Assembly (NCBI RefSeq): GCF_003353015.1
Contig: NZ_QREM01000010.1
Location: 418,699-482,698, forward strand
DNA from: Xanthomonas arboricola
GTDB lineage: Bacteria; Pseudomonadota; Gammaproteobacteria; Xanthomonadales; Xanthomonadaceae
Length of the DNA: 64,000 nt
Direction of reading: 5' to 3'
Shown: positions 1 to 7,895 of the stretch, piece by piece
Position numbering within the stretch: position 1 is the first letter of the stretch
Layout of the letters: each line of letters begins with the position of its first letter
Made by a program: the position numbers and the translations under genes
The notes under the pieces: model-generated
Seen by the model: only the letters and a program-made list of their open reading frames with translations
The model's database searches: none
What the model was told of the DNA's origin: nothing

Positions 1-504
1 GCGCTGCGCGACAGCGGCGGCGACCTGGCCCTGCTGGAGCCTGCGTATGAAGTCTTCTACGCCGCGCGCAACCAGGTGGAGTGCTATCCGGATGCGCTGG
101 ACGCGCTGGCACGCATCGCCGCGCACGTGCCGGTGGCGGCGCTCAGCAACGGCAATGCCGATCTGCAGCGGATCGGGCTGATGCATCACTTTGCGTTTCA
201 GTTGGGCTCGCGCGAACACGGCAGCGCAAAACCCGATCCGAGCATCTTCCTGGCCGCCTGCGCGCGCCTGGAGGTTCCGCCGGAGCGGGTGCTGCATGTA
301 GGCGACCACGTGCGCATGGACGTGCTCGGCGCACTGGATGCCGGTCTGCGCGCCTGCTGGATCAATCGCGACGCAGCACAGTGGTCGCATCCGACCCAGC
401 AGCCGGACCTGGAGTTCGACTCCATGACCGGGCTGGCCGATTGGCTGGACGCGCAGCAGCCGCATCCCGACGCCGCGCGTACCGGCATCCGCATTCCCGC
501 CTGA
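1..504 (+). CDS. HAD-family hydrolase, C-terminal part (5' end outside window)
   Basis: The frame is open from the first base, so the start lies upstream of the window; about 167 residues are visible. HAD-IA signatures can be read: motif II SNGNADLQ (Ser and Asn binding phosphate), motif III KPDPSIF (Lys) and motif IV HVGDHVRMDVLGA (acidic Mg2+ ligands). Motif I, with the nucleophilic Asp, would be in the missing part. The order fits soluble phosphoglycolate-phosphatase or haloacid-dehalogenase-like phosphatases acting on small phosphometabolites. The substrate cannot be told from this fragment. The next gene begins 42 nt downstream on the same strand, so the two may be co-transcribed. Confidence 0.85.
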   Translation, partial: ALRDSGGDLALLEPAYEVFYAARNQVECYPDALDALARIAAHVPVAALSNGNADLQRIGLMHHFAFQLGSREHGSAKPDPSIFLAACARLEVPPERVLHVGDHVRMDVLGALDAGLRACWINRDAAQWSHPTQQPDLEFDSMTGLADWLDAQQPHPDAARTGIRIPA

Positions 505-546
505 GCCACTTTTGCTCGGCGCATGGCGCCGCCTCCAAGGATTTCC

Positions 547-1917
547 ATGTCGCAGCTCACCGGTTTCATCGATCCCAACGCCGCAGCCCTGCCGCTGCAT
601 GTGCTCGACCGCGAAGGCTTTGCACGTTGGTGCGCCGAGCAGCCCACCCGCGTGCTGGCGTGGGCACAGGCGCAACGCTTCGATGCCGCGCCGGGCAGCG
701 TGCTGTTGTTGCCGGGCGAACAGGGCCTGGCCGGCGCGGTGCTCGGCATCGGCGACCGCGCCGATGCCTACGCCTACGCGCACGCACCGATGGCGCTGCC
801 GCCGGCCAGCCGCTGGACGCTGGCCAGCGCGCTGAGCGAGAACGAACAGGCGCTGCTGCACCTGGGCTGGGGCCTGGGCGCGTATCGCTTCTCGCGCTAT
901 CGCAAGGTGCCGCGTGCGCCGGCCGAATTGGCTGCCGCACCATCGGCGCAAACCCGTGCCTTGATCGAGGCCTGCATCCGTGTGCGCGACTGGGTCAACA
1001 CCCCGACCGAGGACATGGGCCCGCAACATCTGGAAGAGGCCGCGCGCGCACTGGCGCAACCGCATGGCGCGCAGGTCGAGGCCATCGTCGGCGAAGAATT
1101 GCTGGCGCAGAACTTCCCCACCATCCATGCGGTCGGCCGCGCCTCGCACCGGGCGCCGCGGCTGATCCAGCTGCAATGGGGCGATGCCGCGCATCCGCAC
1201 CTGGTGCTGGTCGGCAAGGGCGTGTGCTTCGACACCGGCGGGCTGGACCTGAAGCCGGCCGATGGCATGCGCAACATGAAGAAGGATATGGGCGGGGCGG
1301 CGCATGCGTTGGCGCTGGCCGGCCTGGTGATGGCGCAGCAGCTGCCGGTGCGGCTGACCCTGTTGATCGCCGCGGTGGAAAACGCGGTCGGCCCGGACGC
1401 ATTTCGCCCGGGCGAAGTGATCACCACCCGCGCCGGCGTCACGGTGGAGGTGGACAACACCGATGCCGAAGGCCGCCTGGTGCTGTGCGATGCGCTGAGC
1501 TACGCCACCGAGCAACGCCCTGACCTGATCCTGGATTTCGCAACGCTCACCGGTGCCGCACGCATCGCCTTGGGGCCGGACCTGCCCGCGCTGTTCGCCA
1601 ACGACGATGCGCTGGCGCAGGCCTGGATCAGCGCCGGCGAGCAGACCCGCGACCCGGTCTGGCGCATGCCGCTGTGGCGCCCTTACCTGCGCTACCTCAA
1701 CAGCCATGTCGCCGACATGGCCAACGCCGGCTCGCGCATGGCTGGCGCGGTCACCGCCGCGTTGTACCTGGAGCGCTTTGTCGCACCCGGCCAGCCGTGG
1801 GCGCACCTGGACGTCTACGCCTGGAACGACAGCGACCGCCCCGGCCGCCCGGCTGGCGGCGAGGCACTGGCGCTGCGCTCGGCGTTTGCGCTGCTGCAGC
1901 AGCGCTACGGCGGCTGA
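547..1917 (+). CDS. M17 leucyl aminopeptidase family protein
   Basis: 456 residues. A cytosolic metallo-aminopeptidase of the PepA family that removes N-terminal residues from peptides with two divalent metals. The C-terminal catalytic half carries VGKGVCFDTGG (metal-binding Lys and Asp), MKKDMGGAA and the family signature NTDAEGRLVL near residues 305-315. The N-terminal part is short and divergent, as in the PepB-like branch rather than E. coli PepA (about 500 residues). The start at 547 is preceded by AAGGA at good spacing; an in-frame ATG at 523 has no comparable ribosome-binding site. Peptide specificity is unknown. Confidence 0.9.
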   Translation: MSQLTGFIDPNAAALPLHVLDREGFARWCAEQPTRVLAWAQAQRFDAAPGSVLLLPGEQGLAGAVLGIGDRADAYAYAHAPMALPPASRWTLASALSENEQALLHLGWGLGAYRFSRYRKVPRAPAELAAAPSAQTRALIEACIRVRDWVNTPTEDMGPQHLEEAARALAQPHGAQVEAIVGEELLAQNFPTIHAVGRASHRAPRLIQLQWGDAAHPHLVLVGKGVCFDTGGLDLKPADGMRNMKKDMGGAAHALALAGLVMAQQLPVRLTLLIAAVENAVGPDAFRPGEVITTRAGVTVEVDNTDAEGRLVLCDALSYATEQRPDLILDFATLTGAARIALGPDLPALFANDDALAQAWISAGEQTRDPVWRMPLWRPYLRYLNSHVADMANAGSRMAGAVTAALYLERFVAPGQPWAHLDVYAWNDSDRPGRPAGGEALALRSAFALLQQRYGG

Positions 1918-2529
1918 GGCCGGCTGACACCACGGCGTTCAACAAACTCGCTTTCGTCGACGCGTGAAGCGATGCCGACGATGGCAGCGACGTTGACCGG
2001 ATCGGTAGTGCCTGATCCGGCCGCACCGCATCCGGCCTCCGCGCCGCATCCACGGCTCGCCATCATGCACACCGACCATCCCGACGTGTCCTTGCCCGCC
2101 CACCGTGGCAGGCCCTTACGCGGCATGGACGCCGCGTAAGGGCTTACCAAGGACGTACCTGCAGCGTGTGCCGCGTCGGTGGGCGGGCAAGGGCCCTGCA
2201 GCAAACCCGCGGATCATCCGCTCTACAATCGACGCATCCATTCCGCTCGATGACCGCTGCAGGCGACCGAGCGCTCGAGCTTCGGCGTCGTTTGACTATC
2301 CCCAAGCCGAGCGGGTCGAGGGCGTAATGCCCCCAGCACGCTGCGCCATTGCCCGTCATCTGGATCACTCATCGACCGCTTTGGTCGCAGCATCACACAC
2401 CAGACGCACTGGAGCATGGACTATGCGCCCACGGGTCGTGCCTGTGCCGCAGGTTGGGCGGAGGTGGCGATCACGGCGCCACACGTCTCACCGCATCGAC
2501 TCTTTGCTGCATTACCACCGGAGCCAGCC
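1918..2529. other. Gene-free interval with a palindromic repeat
   Basis: No convincing coding frame is seen across these 612 bases; the longer open frames are shadows without ribosome-binding sites. The main content is a nested palindromic element at 2090-2192, entered separately. The last 100 bases presumably hold the promoter of the catalase-like gene, but no clear -35/-10 pair stands out. Confidence 0.6.
2090..2192. repeat. Nested palindromic interspersed repeat, copy A
   Basis: The outer arms CCTTGCCCGCCCACC (2090-2104) and GGTGGGCGGGCAAGG (2178-2192) are perfectly complementary over 15 bp. Inside is a perfect 13-bp inverted repeat, GCCCTTACGCGGC (2112-2124) with GCCGCGTAAGGGC (2131-2143). 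The same outer arms and core recur at 48216-48317, so this is a dispersed family. Confidence 0.75.
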
Positions 2530-3624
2530 ATGAACTTGCCACCTCCCGCTCCACCCCCGCAGCGCGCACGTGTTGTGGCGCCACTGCTCGGTATCGCCGC
2601 GATTGCCGGCGGTATCGCGGTGGCGTTCGCCTGGACCGCCGGCTGGATCGGTGGCGACCGGCTCACCGCCGCGCGCATGACCGACACCATCGAAGCCAGC
2701 GGACCGCCGCATCCGGGCTTTCGCCGCGCGCATACCAAGGGCGTGTGCGTGAGCGGGGAGTTCAAGGCCAGCGGCAAGGCCACCTGGCTGTCATCGGCAC
2801 GCATCTTCAGCCAGGCCAGCACGCCGGTGCTCGGGCGCATGTCGATCGGCGGTGGCGACCCGCATGGCGCCGACGGCGCGGCGCGCGTACGCAGCATGGC
2901 ATTGCTGCTGCGCAGCGACGACGGGCAGGAATGGCGCACCGCGATGAACAGTTTTCCGTTCTTCGTGGTGGCCACGCCGGCCGGTTTCCAGGCCTTGAAC
3001 GTGGCCTCCAGGCCGGACCCGGCCACCGGCAAGCCCGATCCGGCCAAGCTGGCCGCGTTCGGCAAGCAGTATCCGGAAGCGGCCAAGTTCCAGCAGTGGG
3101 CCAAGACCGCGCCGTGGTCCGACAGCTGGGCCAACACCCAATACAACGGGGTGAATGCGTTTCGCGCGATTGCGGCCGATGGACGCGAGCGCTACATCCG
3201 CTGGTCGATGCGTCCGCATACGCCGTTCAAGGAACTCAGCACCGAGCAGCGCGCGCAGGCCGATGGCGATTTTCTCGCCACCGACCTGGACACGCGCCTG
3301 GCGCAGGGGCCGTTGCGCTGGGACATGGTGCTGACCGTGGCCGAGCCGGGCGATGCGGTGGACGATCCCTCGCAGCCATGGCCGGACAGCCGCAAGCAAG
3401 TCGTGGCCGGCACGGTGTCGATCGATCATGCGCAGCCACAGGCCACCGGCCCGTGCCGCGATCTCAATTACGACCCGCTGATCCTGCCCAAGGGCATCGC
3501 CGGATCGAACGACCCGATCCTGGCGGCGCGCTCGTCGGTGTATTCGCAGTCGTTCAACCGGCGCGAGCATGAGATCGCCAACGGCACCGGCAGCGCCGCC
3601 ACCGGCCAGGGAGCACACCGATGA
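2530..3624 (+). CDS. Catalase family peroxidase, membrane-anchored (SrpA-like)
   Basis: 364 residues. An N-terminal hydrophobic segment (about residues 16-36, LLGIAAIAGGIAVAFAW) should anchor it in the inner membrane with the catalytic part in the periplasm. The remainder matches the short catalase-related heme peroxidases: FRRAHTKGVCVSGEF carries the distal His, and MNSFPFFVVATPAGF is the conserved middle segment. These proteins lack the long C-terminal part of true catalases and usually act as peroxidases. Its stop overlaps the start of the cytochrome b561 gene (ATGA), a pairing that suggests electrons reach the peroxidase from the quinone pool through the cytochrome. The ATG at 2530 was chosen because family similarity starts there. 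Confidence 0.85.
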   Translation: MNLPPPAPPPQRARVVAPLLGIAAIAGGIAVAFAWTAGWIGGDRLTAARMTDTIEASGPPHPGFRRAHTKGVCVSGEFKASGKATWLSSARIFSQASTPVLGRMSIGGGDPHGADGAARVRSMALLLRSDDGQEWRTAMNSFPFFVVATPAGFQALNVASRPDPATGKPDPAKLAAFGKQYPEAAKFQQWAKTAPWSDSWANTQYNGVNAFRAIAADGRERYIRWSMRPHTPFKELSTEQRAQADGDFLATDLDTRLAQGPLRWDMVLTVAEPGDAVDDPSQPWPDSRKQVVAGTVSIDHAQPQATGPCRDLNYDPLILPKGIAGSNDPILAARSSVYSQSFNRREHEIANGTGSAATGQGAHR

Positions 3625-4163
3625 GCAGCCACACCCATTTCAATCTGCCCGCACGCGTGCTGCATTGGGTGATGGCCGCGATGATCCTGACCATGCTGTT
3701 CGTCGGCGTGGGCATGGTGGCGTCGGTGACGCAGCGGCCGTGGTTGATCGACCTGCACCGCCCCCTGGGCATCGCGATCCTGATCCTTGCAGTGCTGCGC
3801 CTGATCAACCGGCTGCGCAACCGCCCGCCGCCGCTGCCGGCCGACCTGCCGGCCTGGCAGAAGGCCGCCGCGATCGCCTCGCACTGGCTGCTGTATGCGT
3901 TGATGCTGGGCATGCCGTTGATCGGCTGGGCGATGCTGTCGGCCGGCGCGTATCCGATCGTGCTGTGGCCGGGGGCGAACCTGCCGCCGATCGCACCGCA
4001 CGATCCGGCGCTGTACGCCTGGCTGCGCAGCGCGCATGGCTGGCTGGCGTATCTGTTGTTCGCCACCGTGCTGGGGCATCTGAGCGCGGCGCTGTTCCAT
4101 GCCTGGGTACGCCGGGATGGCGTGTTTTCCAGCATGGCGCGCGGGGAGCGGCCTGCGCGTTGA
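3621..4163 (+). CDS. Cytochrome b561 family protein
   Basis: 180 residues with four predicted transmembrane helices (about 13-35, 48-66, 88-110, 138-162). Histidines suited to bind two hemes b are visible: RVLHWVM in helix 1, DLHRPLG before helix 2, ASHWLLY in helix 3 and AHGWLAY/VLGHLSA in helix 4. It is a prokaryotic cytochrome b561, an inner-membrane diheme protein that oxidises quinol or passes on superoxide-derived electrons. The gene overlaps the preceding catalase-like peroxidase gene by 4 nt, so the two are almost certainly co-translated and probably form one electron-transfer unit. Confidence 0.88.
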   Translation: MSSHTHFNLPARVLHWVMAAMILTMLFVGVGMVASVTQRPWLIDLHRPLGIAILILAVLRLINRLRNRPPPLPADLPAWQKAAAIASHWLLYALMLGMPLIGWAMLSAGAYPIVLWPGANLPPIAPHDPALYAWLRSAHGWLAYLLFATVLGHLSAALFHAWVRRDGVFSSMARGERPAR

Positions 4164-4223
4164 TGGATTGGATGGGTGGGTGTTGGAAGACGTGTTGCGC
4201 TGAGTGATTTCACTGCGCGGACG

Positions 4224-4357
4224 TACCCTCACCCCAACCCCTCTCCCGGTGGGAGAGGGGCTTGGTCTTCCCTTCTCCCGCTGGGAGAGGGGCTTGGTCT
4301 TCCCTTCTCCCGCTGGGAGAAGGTGCCCCGCAGGGGCGGATGAGGGTGCGGGCGAAG
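4224..4357. repeat. REP-like repeat block with a tandem 32-bp unit
   Basis: A GC-rich hairpin sequence of the kind widespread in xanthomonads. It opens with CCTCACCCCAACCCC and contains CTCTCCCGGTGGGAGAGG (a palindrome). Two near-identical 32-bp units beginning CTTGGTCTTCCCTTCTCCCG start at 4261 and 4293. It closes with GGATGAGGGTGCGGGCG, which mirrors the opening. It lies between convergent genes. Confidence 0.75.
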
Positions 4358-4393
4358 CATCGGGTTGACCGCCATCTGGAGTGTCTTTGCCTC

Positions 4394-4432
4394 GTACCCT
4401 CACCCCAACCCCTCTCCCGACGGGAGTAGGGC
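4394..4432. repeat. Partial second copy of the REP-like repeat
   Basis: The sequence repeats the opening CGTACCCTCACCCCAACCCC of the block at 4224 and continues with CTCTCCCGACGGGAGTAGG. It ends just before the stop codon of the ThuA-like gene, so the hairpin may serve as part of that transcript's 3' end. Confidence 0.65.
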
Positions 4433-4438
4433 CAGGAT

Positions 4439-5227
4439 TTAACGCTGGCGTTTCGCCTTGGTCGCTGGTGCAGGTGCTTGGATGCCCTTGCCGGTCGCGG
4501 CCCAGTAGATCCCGCCATACAGATGCTCCAGATAGCGCGGGTCGTTGTAGGCCTCGGCCAGATGGCCGAGCGCGGTGGCAAACACGCGACCGCCTTCGAA
4601 GTGGTGGTACCAGGCCACCGGATGCTGTTGGCCCATGCCCTTGGCGACCTGGCCCGGCCAGATCAGCGTGGGGTCGTAGCTGCTCTCGTCCACCGTCAGC
4701 AGCGTGACCAGGTCATCGCTGTACGGCGGATCGTATTCGTACCACTCGTCGGTCCACACCCAGCGCCCGGGCAGGCCGGCAGTGGCCGGGAAATTGGGGT
4801 CCACCACGTCCACCATCGCGGTCTGCATGTACGGATGGGTGCGGAACGAGCGGCCGATCAGATGGTCGTACCACGCCCAGTCGCCACGCTTGATCGCAAA
4901 TGCCTTGTGCACCAACACCACGCCGCCGCCGTTGCGCACGTATTTCTGGAAGTTGGCCCGCTGGGCAGGATCCAGATCGGTGGCCGGCGTGTTGAGCAGC
5001 ACGATGGCCGCGTATTGCGAGAGATCGCCATCGAAGGCCTTGGCATTCCATGCCCACACCAGCTCGACATAGTGCCTGCGCGCCATTGCTTCGAACTGCG
5101 GCTTGGCCACGGGGATGTAATCGTGGTGATACTGATTGGGGATAGCCGCCACCAGAATCTTGAATTGCTCGGCCGATGCATTGAATGCGCAGGTCAGCAG
5201 CAGGCCCAACAGCCACACAGGTTTCAT
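4439..5227 (-). CDS. ThuA-like domain protein (exported)
   Basis: 262 residues. It starts with a cleavable signal peptide (MKPVWLLGLLLTCAFNASA, cut near residue 19). The rest is a ThuA domain, a class I glutamine-amidotransferase-like fold: FKILVAAIPNQYHHDYIP, LLNTPATDLDPAQ, GGGVVLVHKAF, a TDEWYEYDP segment and HPVAWYHHFEGGRVFATALGH near the C terminus. The HP(V/I)xW and GRVF(A/Y)TxLGH patterns are typical of the family, which is linked to sugar metabolism in other bacteria. The catalytic role is unknown. Its neighbours give no functional hint. Confidence 0.85.
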   Translation of the reverse strand: MKPVWLLGLLLTCAFNASAEQFKILVAAIPNQYHHDYIPVAKPQFEAMARRHYVELVWAWNAKAFDGDLSQYAAIVLLNTPATDLDPAQRANFQKYVRNGGGVVLVHKAFAIKRGDWAWYDHLIGRSFRTHPYMQTAMVDVVDPNFPATAGLPGRWVWTDEWYEYDPPYSDDLVTLLTVDESSYDPTLIWPGQVAKGMGQQHPVAWYHHFEGGRVFATALGHLAEAYNDPRYLEHLYGGIYWAATGKGIQAPAPATKAKRQR

Positions 5228-5580
5228 GCAGTTACTCGTGTTGGTGACGATCGCCGGGCAGTGTACCTGCGCGGCGACGGCATGCCTTCGCACGCATTTG
5301 GAATAGCTGTGATTCGCTCCAGAGCGCATGGACGATGCAGGCCGCTGCGCATCGACGCGATCGCAAAGCACGCACCGCGTGCAACGTCGCAGTGCGCTTG
5401 CTTACACGATGCCGCACGCGCGCGCATGAGATGCATGGCTGCAGTGCGGCGACCGACCGCCCGCAGGATCTCTGCCGATTCACCGCCCTGGCCGCGTCCG
5501 CTTTGCGCTCGGCAGCACCGTGCGGATGCCGCAAGCTAAACACGCCGATGGCGATCACGCACTGCCGCGTCCACCAGCAG
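5228..5580. other. Gene-free interval
   Basis: 353 bases between the start of the ThuA-like gene and the stop of the response-regulator gene, both on the minus strand. It should contain the ThuA-like promoter. I see no credible gene, hairpin or repeat. Confidence 0.5.
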
Positions 5581-6183
5581 TTACAACCAGCCTTTCTGCC
5601 GCGCCAGCCGATACGCTTCGATGCGATTGGCCACGCCCAGCTTGCCGATGCATTCGGACAGATAGTTGCGCACGGTGCCGTGCGACAACTGCAGCTGCTG
5701 TGCGATCTCGCTGGCCGAGCGCCCTTCGCCGGCCAGCCGCAGCACGGTGCGCTCGCGCTCGCTCAACGGGTCGGCTTCCACCCAGGCGTCCAGGGCCAGT
5801 TGCGGGTCAATCACCCGGCCACCGCGCTGCACCTGGCGCAGTGCGCTGACCAGTTGTTCGGCCGGCGCGTCCTTGAGCAGATACGCAGCCACACCGGCAT
5901 CCAGCGCGCGGCGCAGGAATCCCGGGCGGGCGAAGGTGGTGACGATCATCACCCGCACCGGCAGTGCCTGGCGCTGGATGCGCTGGGCCAGTTCCAGGCC
6001 GCTCAACCCGGGCATCTCGATATCGGTGACCAGCACATCCGGCTGCAACCGCTGCAGCTCGCGCCAGGCGGCTTCGCCATCGCCGGCGCTGCCGACCACG
6101 TCGATGTCCTCTTCCAGCCCCAGCAGGGCCACCAGTGCGCCACGCAGCAGCGCCTGGTCTTCGGCCAACAACACCCGGATCAT
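5581..6183 (-). CDS. NarL/LuxR-type response regulator
   Basis: 200 residues. The N-terminal receiver domain has the acidic pair at ED (8-9), the phosphoacceptor Asp54 in VTDIEMPGLSG, Thr near 82 and Lys in LLKDAP near 104. The C-terminal LuxR-type helix-turn-helix (about 138-195) reads LSERERTVLRLAGEGRSASEIAQQL and HGTVRNYLS. It resembles DesR/LiaR-type regulators. It lies directly downstream of the histidine kinase gene (91 nt gap) and opposite an adaptor/ABC exporter. The likely output is control of the exporter and of its own operon. Confidence 0.9.
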   Translation of the reverse strand: MIRVLLAEDQALLRGALVALLGLEEDIDVVGSAGDGEAAWRELQRLQPDVLVTDIEMPGLSGLELAQRIQRQALPVRVMIVTTFARPGFLRRALDAGVAAYLLKDAPAEQLVSALRQVQRGGRVIDPQLALDAWVEADPLSERERTVLRLAGEGRSASEIAQQLQLSHGTVRNYLSECIGKLGVANRIEAYRLARQKGWL

Positions 6184-6274
6184 CGCGCGCGCTCGTCTGT
6201 GTGCAACGGCTGAGCACGATAACAGCGCTGACGCATGACGTGCATGGCAGCAGCGCTGCGCCAGCCAGGAGCGA

Positions 6275-7462
6275 TCAGCGCGGTTGCGGCATCAGCGGCG
6301 CGGACAACGGCGGGCTTGCCGGCTCCGACGCGGACTGCGGCAATGGCACGCTGGCGCGCAGGCGCATGCCGCGCGGCAAGGCCTCCGCCTCCAAGGCACC
6401 GCCCACGCTCTGCACGCGTGCGCGCATGCCGTCCAGGCCGTTGCCGGGCACGATCACGCCACCGCGCCCGTCGTCGGTGATTTCCAGCACTGCGTGTTGG
6501 CCATGGGCGCGCAGGCTCACCCGCACGCGCCGTGCCTGTGCGTGACGCTGCACGTTGGTGGCCGCCTCACGCACCACCAGCGCCAACGCAGTTTCGTGCT
6601 CGGGCGGCAGCGGCAGCGGCTCCAACGTGTGTTCCAGCACGATGCCGTCCATGTCCAGCAGCACCCTGGCCGATGCCAGCTCGGCCACCAGCCCGGCGGC
6701 GCGGATGCCGGTGACCGCATGCCGCACCTGCGCCAGTGCATCGCGCGAGATCTGCGCCACCGCATCGATCTCGCCGCGCGCGGCCTGCGGGTCACGCTCG
6801 ATGAGGCGCGCGGCCAGATCGGATTTGAGCGCCACCAGCGACAAGGTGTGGCCGAGCAGATCGTGCAGATCGCGCCCGATCCGTTCGCGCTCGGCGGTGG
6901 CCGCCAGCCGGCGCACTTGGTCCTGCGACAGGCGCAGCAATGCGTCCTTGCGTTCGTTGATGCTGTACACCGCACCGACCCCGGCCATGCCCAGCACCGA
7001 CACCGGCAACCACACCAGCGAGTGCAGGCGCATTCCCAGCCAGTGCGCCCATCCCAGGTAGAGCACGTTCATCACCACCAGCATCGCGAAGTGCCACCAC
7101 ATGGCATGCCGTGTGGACGGGCGCAGGCTCAGGCAGGCGAAGACGAAATAGCTGATCCCCGCCGGATACACCGGCAGCAATGCGGCACTGAGCACACCCA
7201 TCGCCCAGGCGTAGCGATACAGCGTGCCGCGCGGCGCCAGCAACATCCGCGCGTACAACAGCAGAAAGACCGGATACGACAGCACGGTGCACAGCAGCCA
7301 GGTGCTGTCGTAGCCACGTGGCGAGAACACCGGCACCACGAACACCCAGCTCGACCACAGCAGATGCACGGCGTCCATCCACGGCGACTGGCCCTGCGCC
7401 AGCCGTGCGGCAACCTGCGACGTGGCGGCGGGACGAAGCCAGGCGGGCAGCGACAGGCGCAT
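6275..7462 (-). CDS. Sensor histidine kinase, DesK/NarX-type (HisKA_3)
   Basis: 395 residues. The N-terminal half contains about five transmembrane helices (roughly 30-165) and no sizeable periplasmic domain, suggesting it senses the membrane or an integral partner. The dimerisation/phosphotransfer motif ERERIGRDLHDLLGHTLS places the phosphorylated His at residue 200, as in the HisKA_3 class. The ATPase domain shows VVREAATNVQRHAQA (N box) and ITDDGRGG (G1). The start ATG at 7462 was chosen because the membrane domain begins right after it. It is the cognate partner of the response regulator at 5581. Confidence 0.9.
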   Translation of the reverse strand: MRLSLPAWLRPAATSQVAARLAQGQSPWMDAVHLLWSSWVFVVPVFSPRGYDSTWLLCTVLSYPVFLLLYARMLLAPRGTLYRYAWAMGVLSAALLPVYPAGISYFVFACLSLRPSTRHAMWWHFAMLVVMNVLYLGWAHWLGMRLHSLVWLPVSVLGMAGVGAVYSINERKDALLRLSQDQVRRLAATAERERIGRDLHDLLGHTLSLVALKSDLAARLIERDPQAARGEIDAVAQISRDALAQVRHAVTGIRAAGLVAELASARVLLDMDGIVLEHTLEPLPLPPEHETALALVVREAATNVQRHAQARRVRVSLRAHGQHAVLEITDDGRGGVIVPGNGLDGMRARVQSVGGALEAEALPRGMRLRASVPLPQSASEPASPPLSAPLMPQPR

Positions 7463-7895
7463 CGGGATGGGTCCGTGTGAGTGATCGGATTCTGCCACTG
7501 CCGGGCCCGGCCGGGTGCCCGATGCGGCAGCTCGCTGCGAACCGCCAGGCTCATGCATCTGCGCCGCGCCCGCGCGTGGTGATCCTGCACAGCACCGACC
7601 CGGGCAATCGCGCAGGCCGACACCAGCCATGGACGCAGCGCATGGCGGTTCCGACAGTATGAGAGGGATGCAGCCTCGTCCATCCTGGAAAGGCCGGCCA
7701 GTTGCCGCTGTCATGGACGGCAGGTGACAGCTGTCACTGGTGCAGAGGGCCACTGCGGTCGCATGCTGCGCAGCACCCTGCAGCGGCATCGGTTGCGCGA
7801 CCGTTCGTCGCCGCAACCGTGTTGGTGACTTCCGGCAGCTTGCGGTGGCGCCCGCAGCCCGTCACATTTTGCGCAGCATCCCGTCCTGGTTGTCG
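7463..7895. other. Divergent promoter region of kinase and exporter genes
   Basis: 433 bases between the starts of the histidine kinase (minus) and the adaptor gene (plus). It carries the palindrome at 7724-7737, entered separately. No gene is seen. Promoters for both operons must lie here. Confidence 0.6.
7724..7737. promoter_or_regulatory. Perfect 14-bp palindrome, candidate operator
   Basis: GTGACAGCTGTCAC is identical to its reverse complement. It lies in the divergent region between a two-component operon and an ABC exporter operon, 159 bp upstream of the adaptor start. LuxR-type response regulators bind such dyads, so the regulator encoded at 5581 is the natural candidate. The assignment is inference from position. 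Confidence 0.5.

Noticed and set aside
81-1523. Long plus-strand open frame over the HAD and aminopeptidase genes
   Set aside because: It is an alternative-frame shadow: its translation is Arg/Ala-rich without motifs, whereas the other frame gives clear HAD and M17 signatures.
2090-2192. Nested palindrome considered as a transcription terminator
   Set aside because: There is no T tract, it is about 170 nt past the aminopeptidase stop, and near-identical copies occur elsewhere, so it is better explained as an interspersed repeat.
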